Source: Corallochytrium limacisporum (Eukaryota > Opisthokonta). From it: a stretch of 30,661 bases of DNA. Location of the stretch: NCBI GenBank assembly GCA_002811645.1, contig PDIP01000119.1, forward strand, positions 1 to 30,661, read 5' to 3'. The position numbers and the translations under genes were made by a program. Under the pieces are notes generated by a model. That model worked only from the letters and a program-made list of their open reading frames with translations, was not told where the DNA came from and did no database searches. This document shows positions 8,962-17,618 of the stretch, in pieces (position 1 is the stretch's first letter; each line of letters begins with the position of its first letter).

Positions 8962-10518
8962 TTAAACACAGAGGTACTCCTTTAGCTTCTCCCGGTCAGC
9001 ACTGCGCACCACACTGACGATTGCATGGTGAAATTCGTCGTTGTCGTCACCTTCGCTCTCGCGCGCTGCTTCAATAGTGGGCGTGGCATCGCATTCGTCC
9101 AGGATATTCTGCAACAATCCTGGCCATTTCGCTGACACGCCAGGAATGCCAGCCATCAATTCAGACAGCGTTCTCGTTCTTCCGAGGACGTCAGTCTCTA
9201 TCCAGGCCTGGACCACCTCACCGCGGGCTGGCAGTCCAAGATCCCGGGCATAAAACTGAGCCATGCTCTCACTGCCACTGGTTTGTTGGTCCCTCAATCC
9301 CAGCGCTACCGACGCTACTGCCACCCGGGCGATGCAATGTGCATGACCATGGACACGTGGCCAACAACATCGGACAAAGTTGGTGACCATTTCAAGGCCG
9401 TGCGCTCGACTGATGGCATCGCTGCCGAAGCAAAGCGCCTCGACTGTACGGAAGACTGCGCGTGAGTACGCCAACATACCGATACCTAAACCATCTGCAC
9501 TGCACAACCAGGCGAGGCTCTGCCCGTAGATCCTACGTAGTGGAAGCTGGCCTTCGTACGCGGAGACAGTGAGCAGACCTTTCACCGCGTCCTTTTGCTC
9601 CGTGCTGTTGAGCACGGGCCATAGGACGCCAATTATTGCAAAACTTGCAGCGTCCACCACGGCATCGCGCGTTAGGAGAAACCGTCGGACGGTGGCGAAG
9701 AGCACACTCTGCCAGTTCCGATGTACTAGTGCCGGCCTACTCACCCTGGACAGAAAGAGAGCTAAATGGCGTAAGTTCATGGCCCTGAGACCGGGACTAA
9801 TCCGGTCTTCGTCGACAAGACGCAGATAGAGCGGCAGGAGCCGGTCCAAACGATCACTAATGACATCAACGTCAAGAAGAGAACTGGTGATGCCCAGGAA
9901 ACTCAACAGTTCGGAAGACACGGTAAAGGTATCCTCCAGATCGTCTCTTGATGAATTGACCCATGGCAACCAAAGCGCATCAAGGTTCTGACTGACATAA
10001 CCTGCTTCAATTGTTGGCATCGCTCCAGGCTTCCTGACTTCTTTAAAGACTACTGAGAGAAGTGACTGTACGATTGTCCTGCGCTGATCCCATTCTTCGG
10101 CAACACTGTCCTTAAGTGCGGTCCAGTGGGCGTCGAGCAGATTCAAACCGCGCGTGTATGTGGCAGGCCGCAACACTGTGTCGGCCATAATTAGACCGCA
10201 GGCTTGTACCACCGTCAGGGTATACTCGTTTGTATATTCCTTGTCTTTGGGGTCCTGAGCACTTACTAACCCGGAGACAGCAGTATCTACCAGTTCACAC
10301 CAGTGCCCGACCAGTTGCGCTTCTTCCGTTTCTTGTTCCGCCCTCTCCTGAGATCCTTGCCGATCACTGAATCCCTTGGTCTCCGCAGCGGCATCCCTAT
10401 CCCACACAGCCCTTGGAACCCTACCGTATGTGTCAATCAGGTGCTTAGCCGCTGCCAGCACGCCTGTGCCATCATGATGCTGTGGCTTTCCTAAGGTCTC
10501 TGCCATTCTTCCTGGCAT
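8962..10518 (-). CDS. Helical-repeat protein, possibly TTI2
   Basis: A 518-aa intronless protein that is alpha-helical and Leu/Ala-rich throughout, with no membrane segment or catalytic motif. Its length, HEAT-like pattern and central block (GLRAMNLRHLALFLSRVS, followed by a TVRRFLLTRDAVVDAAS segment) resemble TTI2. TTI2 forms the TTT co-chaperone with TELO2 and TTI1, which matures PIKK kinases such as mTOR, ATM and ATR. This match is from general appearance only. Another HEAT-repeat protein remains possible. The coding nature is secure from length and composition. Start ATG 10516-10518. A second ATG four codons on (residue 5) has the better context. The C-terminus is acidic, then ends KLKEYLCV. 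It is convergent with symplekin. Confidence 0.8.
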   Translation of the reverse strand: MPGRMAETLGKPQHHDGTGVLAAAKHLIDTYGRVPRAVWDRDAAAETKGFSDRQGSQERAEQETEEAQLVGHWCELVDTAVSGLVSAQDPKDKEYTNEYTLTVVQACGLIMADTVLRPATYTRGLNLLDAHWTALKDSVAEEWDQRRTIVQSLLSVVFKEVRKPGAMPTIEAGYVSQNLDALWLPWVNSSRDDLEDTFTVSSELLSFLGITSSLLDVDVISDRLDRLLPLYLRLVDEDRISPGLRAMNLRHLALFLSRVSRPALVHRNWQSVLFATVRRFLLTRDAVVDAASFAIIGVLWPVLNSTEQKDAVKGLLTVSAYEGQLPLRRIYGQSLAWLCSADGLGIGMLAYSRAVFRTVEALCFGSDAISRAHGLEMVTNFVRCCWPRVHGHAHCIARVAVASVALGLRDQQTSGSESMAQFYARDLGLPARGEVVQAWIETDVLGRTRTLSELMAGIPGVSAKWPGLLQNILDECDATPTIEAARESEGDDNDEFHHAIVSVVRSADREKLKEYLCV

Positions 10519-10537
10519 AGTGGTCCCAGACCACTAT
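10517..10537. repeat. 9-bp perfect inverted repeat at a start codon
   Basis: ATAGTGGTC (10517-10525) and GACCACTAT (10529-10537) are separated by CCA. It begins inside the start codon of the minus-strand gene and extends into its 5' leader, so it could fold in the mRNA or be a dyad protein site. Confidence 0.6.
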
Positions 10538-10781
10538 CGGTAGTTCACCATGGTTTACTCTCTTTTCGATTTTTATATACAACGGAGTCTATTGTTGTTT
10601 CCTAATTGCTATGTCATAAGAAAATAACAGGATTTGTACGGCTCTGTGCCTCTTTTACCAAGGTTCACTCTGTGTGAGACTGCCGCCTCGGGCTTGTCCT
10701 TAGAAAGCCTTCTCCGCAAGTAAACGGAGGCCCCCTCCTCCCTCCCTCCCCCCCAATGGGGCGGCGAAGGCTGAGTACGCT

Positions 10782-11741
10782 CTACTCGTCGTCAAAGATC
10801 GGTATTCCGCGTGCTTGCCGTTCCAGCGGCAGAAGGCATCCGTATATGGCTGCAGAGTATGGGGTATTGACACCGGCCAGCTGTCCGTGGCGCACGACAT
10901 CGCCGATCTGATCCTCCAACTCTGATGGCTTGCCATCTGCAATGTCTCGCGAGAGTGACGAAGTGCTGGTCTTAGGAATATTGGCAAGCCGGGCCATGAC
11001 TTGTTGCACAAAGTTGTCAGGATCTAGATCAAGGCCTCTTGCAGCCTTTGCCACGTCACACACTTCGCGCAAGATCTGCTGAAAAACATGTTTTGACTCT
11101 GGTACGGCTAAGACAGTGCGAATCGAGCTCTGAGAGGCGGCACAGACATTACAGGCAGAAATGAAGGCGAATTTCTCCCACAATTCCTTATGGATGTCAT
11201 CAGGGATGCGCGGCTTGATTCCTTTGCACTGCTCCAGCGCATTGAATAGCCAGTTGATCCTTTCGGTTCGTTCATTGTTGTACTCATTAAAGGAAATTTC
11301 TGGGGCAGCACCTTCGTGCACGATTGTTCCTGCTTCCTTGATGTAAGCAATGATTCTGAAGACTCCCGGAGCGATCTGACTCTCCGGAGCCACTGCCTTC
11401 AAATTTTCCGGTGCAGAGACTCCGTTCTGCAGCGGAATGAGCACAGTGTCAGAGTGAAGGAGTGGTGACAGGCTAGGTGCCAGGTCTTTCACTTGCCATG
11501 GCTTGGTGGTAATGAACACATAGTCAACAGGTCCCAGATCAGCAGCTTTCGTGCTCGCTGTCACATTTGGTGAGTGGTAGTCACCCGCAATCGACTTGAG
11601 CACTAGTCCGTTGCGCTTGAATGCGTCGAGTGTCCGCTCACGCACCAAGAAGCTCACATTGAACAAAGCAGATTCAATCAAGCGGGCACCGAGATACCCG
11701 CCTACGCCTCCTGCGCCAACGATTGCAACCTTCTTCAGCAT
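10782..11741 (-). CDS. panE: 2-dehydropantoate 2-reductase (ketopantoate reductase)
   Basis: 319 aa. It reduces ketopantoate to pantoate with NADPH in pantothenate (coenzyme A) synthesis. The N-terminal Rossmann fold has GAGGVGG at residues 9-15. LQNGV (104-108) and the catalytic lysine region (ELWEKFAF, Lys190, equivalent to Lys176 of the E. coli enzyme) are present. The C-terminal signature has the conserved DGKPSELEDQIGDVVRHG followed by GVNTPYSAAIYG. Length matches the ApbA/PanE family. No organelle signal is evident. The family also includes enzymes with other 2-keto substrates, so the exact substrate is inferred. Start ATG 11739-11741. Stop TAG. A CT-rich stretch just beyond the stop (10729-10754) may be 3' UTR. 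Confidence 0.92.
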   Translation of the reverse strand: MLKKVAIVGAGGVGGYLGARLIESALFNVSFLVRERTLDAFKRNGLVLKSIAGDYHSPNVTASTKAADLGPVDYVFITTKPWQVKDLAPSLSPLLHSDTVLIPLQNGVSAPENLKAVAPESQIAPGVFRIIAYIKEAGTIVHEGAAPEISFNEYNNERTERINWLFNALEQCKGIKPRIPDDIHKELWEKFAFISACNVCAASQSSIRTVLAVPESKHVFQQILREVCDVAKAARGLDLDPDNFVQQVMARLANIPKTSTSSLSRDIADGKPSELEDQIGDVVRHGQLAGVNTPYSAAIYGCLLPLERQARGIPIFDDE

Positions 11742-11825
11742 CGTTCAGATATCACAATCGTACCGCAGCAACCGTATGGACCAGTACACTGTAGATTCAC
11801 CGGTCTCCCTGCTGCACTCTAATAC

Positions 11826-12311
11826 CTAGCTGTAACCATCGAACATACTTTCTTCGTCCTGGGGATCGAAAACAGCCACTGCTTCTTTCAGTCCTTCCCT
11901 CCCACAGGGGGCTCCCCCGGGCCGGGGGGTCTCCAAGTCCGTGCGAATTCGCTGCGCTGGTAGACGGTCCCAAGAACGGGAGAAGGAGGAGGATGGTCTG
12001 GGGGGTGGGAATTTAGGCCCCTGAATGCGCTCAAAAGTTTCGCGCTCGACCAGCGCGTACTCAAGACCCACCTCAACCACAGGGAAGCCGGGTCCCAGCG
12101 GGTACAGTCCGGCATTACTGGGCGAGATCGTGGGTGCAATGATGCGATGGAGGATTGCCGTGTGTTCCAGTGTGGGCAGATGCTATTTGATACAAAAGGT
12201 GTACTACTCCGCATGAGCAAAATAGCACGATCATTCTTTGTACGCAGACTGGGACCAAGAGTTCGGTCGAAGTAGGCGAGCCAGGTAAACCGCCCTCTTG
12301 CAACATACCAT
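11826..12311 (-). CDS. Putative two-exon gene, unknown product (~119 aa)
   Basis: Family not recognised. The minus strand is open over 11826-12182 (118 codons plus stop) with good protein composition: an N-terminal helix (TAILHRIIAPTI), then GPGFPVVEVGLEYALVER, a proline-rich linker (FPPPRPSSSF) and an acidic tail (FDPQDEESMFDGYS). It contains no usable early Met. Directly upstream is an acceptor (GTATCAAATAG, ending at 12183). The nearest matching donor is GTATGT (complement of 12303-12308), right after an ATG at 12309-12311. The only coding triplet of exon 1 would be the start codon, with a 126-nt intron. The frame fits exactly. It ends 84 bp upstream of the ketopantoate reductase start on the same strand. 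The start codon is 11 bp from that of the opposite gene. Confidence 0.5.
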
Positions 12312-12322
12312 TCCTGGCCGTC

Positions 12323-12556
12323 ATGGGCAAGCCAATCAAAGGCACAGATTTACGGAAAGCACTTGGGGCACAGTTTAAATCAATAGCAGATGCCACCGGG
12401 GACCCAGCGTCTGCAAAGAAAGTGGGTAAGAGTGTAGATCCGTTGCTCGAGCTGGATTACATTCTTTTCTTGGAGTGTGTGGCTGAGGAATACAAGAACA
12501 ACGGCAATGACATGAACCAAGCTGTCAGTCACGCCTTAAGGAAGTTCAGAGGATAG
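12323..12556 (+). CDS. Conserved-looking 77-aa protein of unknown function
   Basis: Family not recognised. The ATG has a strong context (GTCATGGGC) and the stop is TAG, with AATAAA 14 nt later, which supports a real transcript. The protein is soluble and helical, beginning MGKPIKGTDLRKALG and ending with a basic helix (AVSHALRKFRG). There is no cysteine pair, signal peptide or membrane segment. A GTAAGA hexamer inside (about 12426) could act as a donor, but the unspliced frame reads coherently. It faces away from the putative minus-strand gene just upstream. Confidence 0.7.
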   Translation: MGKPIKGTDLRKALGAQFKSIADATGDPASAKKVGKSVDPLLELDYILFLECVAEEYKNNGNDMNQAVSHALRKFRG

Positions 12557-12569
12557 ACCCCAAAACATC

Positions 12570-12575
12570 AATAAA
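12570..12575 (+). terminator. Poly(A) signal AATAAA
   Basis: It lies 14 nt after the stop of the 77-aa gene. A second AATAAA occurs at 12646-12651, 29 bp before the end of the convergent COA6 gene. Confidence 0.75.
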
Positions 12576-12679
12576 GTTAAAGAATTTGAACTGTACATTT
12601 TGTATGTGAAATATATTTATACATTGAGATATAGGCCTACCAAAGAATAAATGTTGACTTGTTTGACCCCGACGAATGC

Positions 12680-12961
12680 TCATGACTCTTCCGTGGGGAT
12701 TTCGGCAGCAAGGCGTTTCTTAGCCTTTTCGAACTTACGAACCTTTTCAAAATGGCGGATCCAGCTATTGGGACAGTATCTCAGGGCTTCATCCCGAAGC
12801 TCTTTACATTTCTCCCTATCATCACCACTCTCGGCCAAACAGTCAAAGTACTTGTCCCGGTGCTCGTAACACTGTTGTCGTTCCGATTTAGTCGGGGGTT
12901 GTTCTGTGAAGTCTCGTACTTTGGTGGACTCTCCACCACCAAACCAATCAAACCAGCCCAT
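12680..12961 (-). CDS. COA6: COA6, cytochrome c oxidase assembly factor
   Basis: 93 aa. It carries the twin-cysteine signature of COA6: C31-x9-C41 and C52-x10-C63, followed by CPNSWIRHF. The second spacing of ten residues distinguishes COA6 from ordinary CX9C proteins such as COX6B. In yeast and humans COA6 acts in the intermembrane space, helping copper delivery to the CuA centre of COX2 with SCO proteins. The start ATG (12959-12961) gives MGWFDWFGGG. There is no presequence, as expected for MIA40-imported proteins. The C-terminus is basic (KFEKAKKRL). Stop TAA-type ends are not seen nearby in other frames, and the gene is intronless. Confidence 0.92.
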   Translation of the reverse strand: MGWFDWFGGGESTKVRDFTEQPPTKSERQQCYEHRDKYFDCLAESGDDREKCKELRDEALRYCPNSWIRHFEKVRKFEKAKKRLAAEIPTEES

Positions 12962-14137
12962 GATGTACAGCTAGTTTTCTTTAAATATAATTGCATTGGA
13001 TCTTCTTAAACAACTTTCAACTCATTGGTCGCAGTGCGCTCGATCCTAAAATAGCCACTCATACACTTCCACTTCAATACGCCACAACCCTCGGTTTCAC
13101 TCGATACAGTTTCGAAAAAATTCTAGACGGTCGCTACTTCGAAATCAGTCGTACAGCCCACCACGGCACCATTTCCCAAGCGCAAGCAACAGCCACCACC
13201 AACCACCAAAACATATCAAGCACCTACGTCACCGCCACACACTCGGCCCTCAATTGGCTCCGGATCATCTCTCGCCCCCCCCACGCTCCAAGTGTCCCGC
13301 CCCCCCCCCCTTCTCTTCCCCTCGGCGGAGACTGGACGGCGCCGCTGGCTTTTCCTCTTTGAGGGGGAGGTGGCTGGGAAGGTTCCGGACGCGGGCCAAG
13401 CAGCGCGACCGAAGGCGCCGGCAGACCGAGGCCGCCTGGGGGAGGGGGGGGGTAGGTGGGCTGTTGAGAACACACACACGCCGACTCGGTTTGTACGGGA
13501 GGTGGTGCCGGCAAGGTGGCAACCAACTCCCCTTCCCTCGGCCCCTTTACCCAACTCCGCGCGCGCGCGCGTTCCAAAAAAAAATGCAAAAGCCGTCGAA
13601 AACGCGGGGTCGCACGGGATGCCTTCCGCAGGACCTCGTCTCCCTTTGGGTGAGGGGGGTGGGGGTTGTGAAGGGGTCCCCTGCGGTAGAGTACCAAAGC
13701 GGAGGGGAGAGGGGGAAAAGCGGTAGAGAATGTGTGGAGTAAATTAGGGCCATTTTTGCAATTTTTGCGCCTTTCGGTGAAACAGGACGCAGTGCGCGCA
13801 AGAAAAAGACCCCAAGCGGTGTCCTGCGCAAAGCCACTCTCAGAGGACCAAGATTGGCGGTTTGCGTACCGATCGCTGAGGTTCGTTCCAATGTCTATCT
13901 AGTGCTCCCTTTTCTTAGTTGATTTTGGATGCCTTTGGGCTGGTCTTCTGATGTGATTAAACATAAGTCGCCCTGTGACAACGCCATCGGGAGGCTTCTG
14001 GTACTTGAACGCACCAAGCTACGGTCCCTTGCGGAGCGAAAACCATCGCAGATCCTACATTGTATTGACTTATTTTATTGTAGTGCTGGTGTGATTTGTA
14101 TAGTAAATCACCAGCTCACGACCTGGAGTAGTTTCGG
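12962..14137. other. GC-rich divergent spacer, COA6 / zinc-ribbon gene
   Basis: 1.18 kb without a supportable gene. 13250-13740 is low-complexity and strand-asymmetric: C-runs (13300-13310), G-runs (13440-13451, 13657-13670) and a CG dinucleotide run (about 13559-13571). Long open frames there on both strands are composition artefacts. An E2F-like word, ATTTTTGCGCCTT, sits at 13761-13773, about 365 bp before the downstream start. Confidence 0.65.
13761..13773 (+). promoter_or_regulatory. E2F-like word, copy 1
   Basis: ATTTTTGCGCCTT occurs identically at 22158-22170, also in a spacer upstream of a gene start. The GCGCC core resembles an E2F/DP half-site, but TTTTGCGC is not the strict consensus TTTSSCGC. 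Confidence 0.35.
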
Positions 14138-15625
14138 ATGGTGTGCATTGCGAAAGAGAACGCTGAGCATTATCATCCTTTCAGTAGTGAAGATTACGCT
14201 TCAGAACGATTGCGCAGATTTCAACAGAGTCTCAGTTACACATCCTTTGCTGCTGCTGCACGTCGGGGACAGGAGTACGAGGCCGGTAACGTTGAAACAT
14301 TGCATACGCGTGACTGGCTGGAGGAGTCTGACTCTGACGAAGAAAGAATTCAGCGGCGAAGAGAAAGAGTTCCCAGCCGCACTTCGGAAACAGCAGCCAT
14401 CAACCGGGGTTCCCCAGAACGTTCTGTATCACCGACCATATCAACGATGCCAGAGCCTACGATCGCCGGTGGAGCAGCCAGGGCTGATTACCTACCATCC
14501 CGTGTCGATGATGACACCCTTCGTCGTCGCCAGGACAGGAACGACCGCATATCTGCGCGTTTGGCACACTACCTGCCCCAGGGCTGGGCTATGCTTGCGG
14601 AGACCTGCAATACTTGTGGTACCGTACTGCTGCGGCAGAGGGGTTCGTCGGAGACGTACTGCGTTGCCTGCAAGGAAATTGATGTAGAGGATCAGCAGCA
14701 GGCACAGCAGCAGGCACAGCAGCAGGTAATATCGACACCAGCGCAACCGGCACAGCGGCGACAGCAGCAACCACCATCGGTTGAACCCAGTGCATCAGCC
14801 GCAATAGCTGCAGGCGAGAACGCACCGTCCATAGATCCTGTGTCCTCGGCAGCGCTCGATCGCCTGACCCAGCGCTTCCAGGACCTTGCGCGGGATATCC
14901 ATGGCCCACAGGGGGCGTCCGGTGCCTCCGGTCTGCAGGCGACCTCTTCTGCAGCGCCCAGTGACCATACGGACCGCTACTCATTCGGAACTGTGCGCAA
15001 CATAACGAACACCGGGGCTACAATCAACAGCGCGCGGTTGGGTACAGTACCCATGGATCGTGAGGAATTGTACAAAAGGGCTGTAGAACAGCATGGGAGT
15101 CAAGGGTCTGCGCCGCACCAGCAATCGAGTCCAGGCAGTGCTACACATCTGCCATCGTCGTCCCAGGGCACCGGTCTTCCCGCAGCATTCTCTGCGGGTG
15201 GCAGTGACCCTGCGGTCCAGGCATCATCATCATCGCACCATAACGCTCTCCACCATTCCCATCATCATCATCACAAACGACCTCGCAGCTCCCACGATTT
15301 GCGCGGTGGGGCTGTGACGTCGACCATGTTCACCCCCGGAGTTGCTGTTCACCACAATCCCACCGGATATCGTTCCTTTCCACGCGGCCATGGCTATCCA
15401 GACGGACCCAGCCCAGATTTCGGCCAAGGCGGCGGCCCAGATGTGCCGGACTCGGTCCATGGGTCCCTCCTGGACGCCCTGGAGCACGTCTCCCAGAAGC
15501 TTCGCACCACCTCTGAGCAGCTGGCTGAATCGTCGACGTACAGTGAATGCACACGGTTGACACAGCTTATCAAGGAACTCGGTGAGGCCATGTTGGCTCT
15601 ACAGCAGGCTCGCCGTGCACTGTAA
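14138..15625 (+). CDS. ZNRD2/SSSCA1-type zinc-ribbon protein with long low-complexity tail
   Basis: 495 aa, intronless. Residues 138-179 form the Sjogren/scleroderma autoantigen 1 (ZNRD2, p27) domain: an ARLAHYLPQGWAMLAETC approach, then a zinc ribbon with C157-x2-C160 and C175-x2-C178. Human ZNRD2 is a small (199 aa) tankyrase-binding protein of uncertain role. The N-terminus here is acidic/arginine-rich (DSDEERIQRRRER). After the ribbon come a Q/A repeat (about 186-200), Ser/His-rich low complexity including HHSHHHHH, and a C-terminal coiled-coil-like helix (about 445-495). The start ATG 14138 is the first in frame. AATAAA lies 43 nt after the stop. The domain assignment is firm. Function is not. 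Confidence 0.85.
   Translation: MVCIAKENAEHYHPFSSEDYASERLRRFQQSLSYTSFAAAARRGQEYEAGNVETLHTRDWLEESDSDEERIQRRRERVPSRTSETAAINRGSPERSVSPTISTMPEPTIAGGAARADYLPSRVDDDTLRRRQDRNDRISARLAHYLPQGWAMLAETCNTCGTVLLRQRGSSETYCVACKEIDVEDQQQAQQQAQQQVISTPAQPAQRRQQQPPSVEPSASAAIAAGENAPSIDPVSSAALDRLTQRFQDLARDIHGPQGASGASGLQATSSAAPSDHTDRYSFGTVRNITNTGATINSARLGTVPMDREELYKRAVEQHGSQGSAPHQQSSPGSATHLPSSSQGTGLPAAFSAGGSDPAVQASSSSHHNALHHSHHHHHKRPRSSHDLRGGAVTSTMFTPGVAVHHNPTGYRSFPRGHGYPDGPSPDFGQGGGPDVPDSVHGSLLDALEHVSQKLRTTSEQLAESSTYSECTRLTQLIKELGEAMLALQQARRAL
14693..14725 (+). repeat. 12-nt tandem repeat encoding Q/A tract
   Basis: The unit CAGCAGCAGGCA occurs twice in full and once partly, all in frame, coding QQQA repeats just after the zinc ribbon. 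It is likely to vary in length between strains. Confidence 0.85.
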
Positions 15626-15667
15626 CTGCAAAAGAGAGACTTAATCTAGGTAGCGTTCTACAAATGT

Positions 15668-15673
15668 AATAAA
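15668..15673 (+). terminator. Poly(A) signal AATAAA of zinc-ribbon gene
   Basis: AATAAA lies 43 nt after the stop and 59 bp before the stop of the convergent GTPase gene. Confidence 0.75.
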
Positions 15674-15731
15674 ACATGTGATAGTTGATCTTGAAAAGTA
15701 GTAATATACAGGAAGACACATTAGGGACCCA

Positions 15732-17618
15732 CTACACTTGTAGTGACTTGCGTGCAGACTTGGGAACCCTGTCATCTTCGACCCATCCGCGCTTCAGCAA
15801 CTGTTGTTGCTTCTCCCTTAGCTTGATCGGGTTGTTCAGACGCCGACGCTTCCAGTGCTTTTTCTCATCACCCTTTTGGGGACTCTCCTTGAGTACCCAT
15901 CGCTTCATACGGAAGCGCTGCGTGTCACCGTGAGAGCCCATTTTGTCTCTGGCCCTCACAGCCTGCGGCTGTAAAGGACGGCTGCGCAGTGCAGTACCGT
16001 AACCACCTGGCGTCCACACCGAGCAAGTGACTGATTTACCCCTCTTTGCAGCGACACTGAACCATCCAAGGCCGCTGAGTACGATATCCGCCTGAGACTC
16101 GAAGGGCGTCTCGCCGTCAATGGTGTAGTCTTGGCTTCGAAGAGCGGGCAGGTTCCTCAAGGATTCCTGACTTAGGGGGGGACCAAGATTGCCGGTACCG
16201 ATGTCCCGCTGGTACACCCTCTGAGCATTTTCTGTGCGGACCCGTTTGATCATGACATTCTGCGGCACGTGGAAGGTAACGTTTGCCTTGCCCACCGAAC
16301 CAGCATGATTCAAATGGTTGTCAGTCCAACCGCCGCGCTCATCTGCTTTGAAGTCGATGCGACACAAGGAACCCACAAATATGGAATCACCGTGCCGCAA
16401 TTCCCACACACGCGGACGCAGAGTACTTTGGCTGGGCGTGTACGCCTTCACATCCTTTGGATCCGTCACCATATCGACTAAGGACGGCCTCGAGTCAAAG
16501 CCCGGCAGATCGCATATGGTCTTGCTCAGATCCGCAACATACTTTTCTCCCTCGGCGTTGGTGTTGGGTTTTCGGATGGGCAGCCTGTAGGTGATGCGCT
16601 CCATTGTGGTTCCAGGCCAGAAACTTACTGTCGGGAGCGTTGTCTTCTCATCCATCACCTCTTCAAGGTCTCGCAGTCCCAGCAAATCTTCCACATAGTC
16701 ACCAGACTCTTGGCGCCGTAGCTCTTCCCTGGCTCTAAAGTACTCGACTAGCGCGCTGACAAGCGTACTCTTGCCCGAATTCGTCTTGCCGACGACGTGA
16801 ATGGATCCACCCTTTGGCACATGGCCGTCGATATAGTTTACGATGTGTTCAATATCCAGTTTCTTTAAAGCGCTGGTGAAGTAGACCTTGTCTAGTCTAA
16901 TGGGGTGCTTGCTCCCGTGCTGCTCTTTGATGTAGTCCTTGATCAGATTAGCCAGATGCTTCAGTCTGCTCGCTGGCAACCGGGATGGCGTGATGAGATC
17001 CACCTTGTTCCCAATAACTACAAGGGGCACGTCGCGGTCTGCCAGGGCCTCTTCGAGTTCTGCAGGCCAGGAGTATGGGAAATCGGCTAGATCGACAACA
17101 GCAAACACCACACTCTTCGGTTCCTTCTTAAGCACCTTCAACAGTCTAATAGGATCTGCCACCTGTTGAGACATCGGCGTGATAAGCTGCTTTTTGACTA
17201 CCTTGCTCTGGTAGTGACGTAGATCATGACACCTGGAGCACACTGTTGTGGGGCCGACTAATTCTCTCACACCCTCAACCTCTTCGCTTTCATTTAATGT
17301 AATATACCCGGCGATGGATGGATTGTCATCCTGGAACACGGCACCACATCCGTGACATCTTCGATGTTCACGCAAGGCTTTGGTAAAGGACACATATCCG
17401 TCCCGCATTTTGAGTTTCATTTCCGCGAAAGACATACGACTGTGAATTTCCTCGGCTTGGTCGCTCATTTTCTTAACGTCTTCCTTATCCAACAGTGGAG
17501 TGGATATCGACAGCAATCGGCTGCAGTTGGAAAGCACTGATTTACGACAATGTCGCGTGGCTGCCGGGTGTCTGGCAAAGTGTACCGCCCGCGGTACAAC
17601 TTTGGTCAGTAGCATCAT
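15732..17618 (-). CDS. NOA1: NOA1/YqeH-type circularly permuted GTPase, mitochondrial
   Basis: 628 aa from the preferred start. The order G4-G5-G1-G3 marks a circularly permuted GTPase: NKVD (204-207), TSA (about 248), GKTNSGKST (277-285), PGTT (335-338) and DLPG (370-373). An N-terminal zinc finger has C88-x2-C91 and C127-x2-C130, as in bacterial YqeH and eukaryotic NOA1/RIF1, which assist assembly of the small organellar ribosomal subunit. The open frame extends to 17780, but ATG 17616-17618 opens a basic, acid-free presequence (MMLLTKVVPRAVHFARH) typical of mitochondrial import, so that start is chosen. A plastid location cannot be excluded. The basic C-terminus (KKHWKRRRLNNP) may bind RNA. 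Convergent with the zinc-ribbon gene. Confidence 0.9.
   Translation of the reverse strand: MMLLTKVVPRAVHFARHPAATRHCRKSVLSNCSRLLSISTPLLDKEDVKKMSDQAEEIHSRMSFAEMKLKMRDGYVSFTKALREHRRCHGCGAVFQDDNPSIAGYITLNESEEVEGVRELVGPTTVCSRCHDLRHYQSKVVKKQLITPMSQQVADPIRLLKVLKKEPKSVVFAVVDLADFPYSWPAELEEALADRDVPLVVIGNKVDLITPSRLPASRLKHLANLIKDYIKEQHGSKHPIRLDKVYFTSALKKLDIEHIVNYIDGHVPKGGSIHVVGKTNSGKSTLVSALVEYFRAREELRRQESGDYVEDLLGLRDLEEVMDEKTTLPTVSFWPGTTMERITYRLPIRKPNTNAEGEKYVADLSKTICDLPGFDSRPSLVDMVTDPKDVKAYTPSQSTLRPRVWELRHGDSIFVGSLCRIDFKADERGGWTDNHLNHAGSVGKANVTFHVPQNVMIKRVRTENAQRVYQRDIGTGNLGPPLSQESLRNLPALRSQDYTIDGETPFESQADIVLSGLGWFSVAAKRGKSVTCSVWTPGGYGTALRSRPLQPQAVRARDKMGSHGDTQRFRMKRWVLKESPQKGDEKKHWKRRRLNNPIKLREKQQQLLKRGWVEDDRVPKSARKSLQV

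Noticed and set aside
12038-12045. TTTCGCGC, a perfect E2F-type match
   Set aside because: It lies inside the proposed coding exon 11826-12182 and is explained by codons.
13216-13742. Several overlapping open frames of 85 to 162 codons on both strands
   Set aside because: They are Pro/Arg/Gly-rich products of C- and G-runs, with no domain and no consistent strand.
13929-14687. 252-codon plus-strand ORF
   Set aside because: It overlaps the zinc-ribbon gene in another frame and has no domain. The other frame holds the conserved cysteines.
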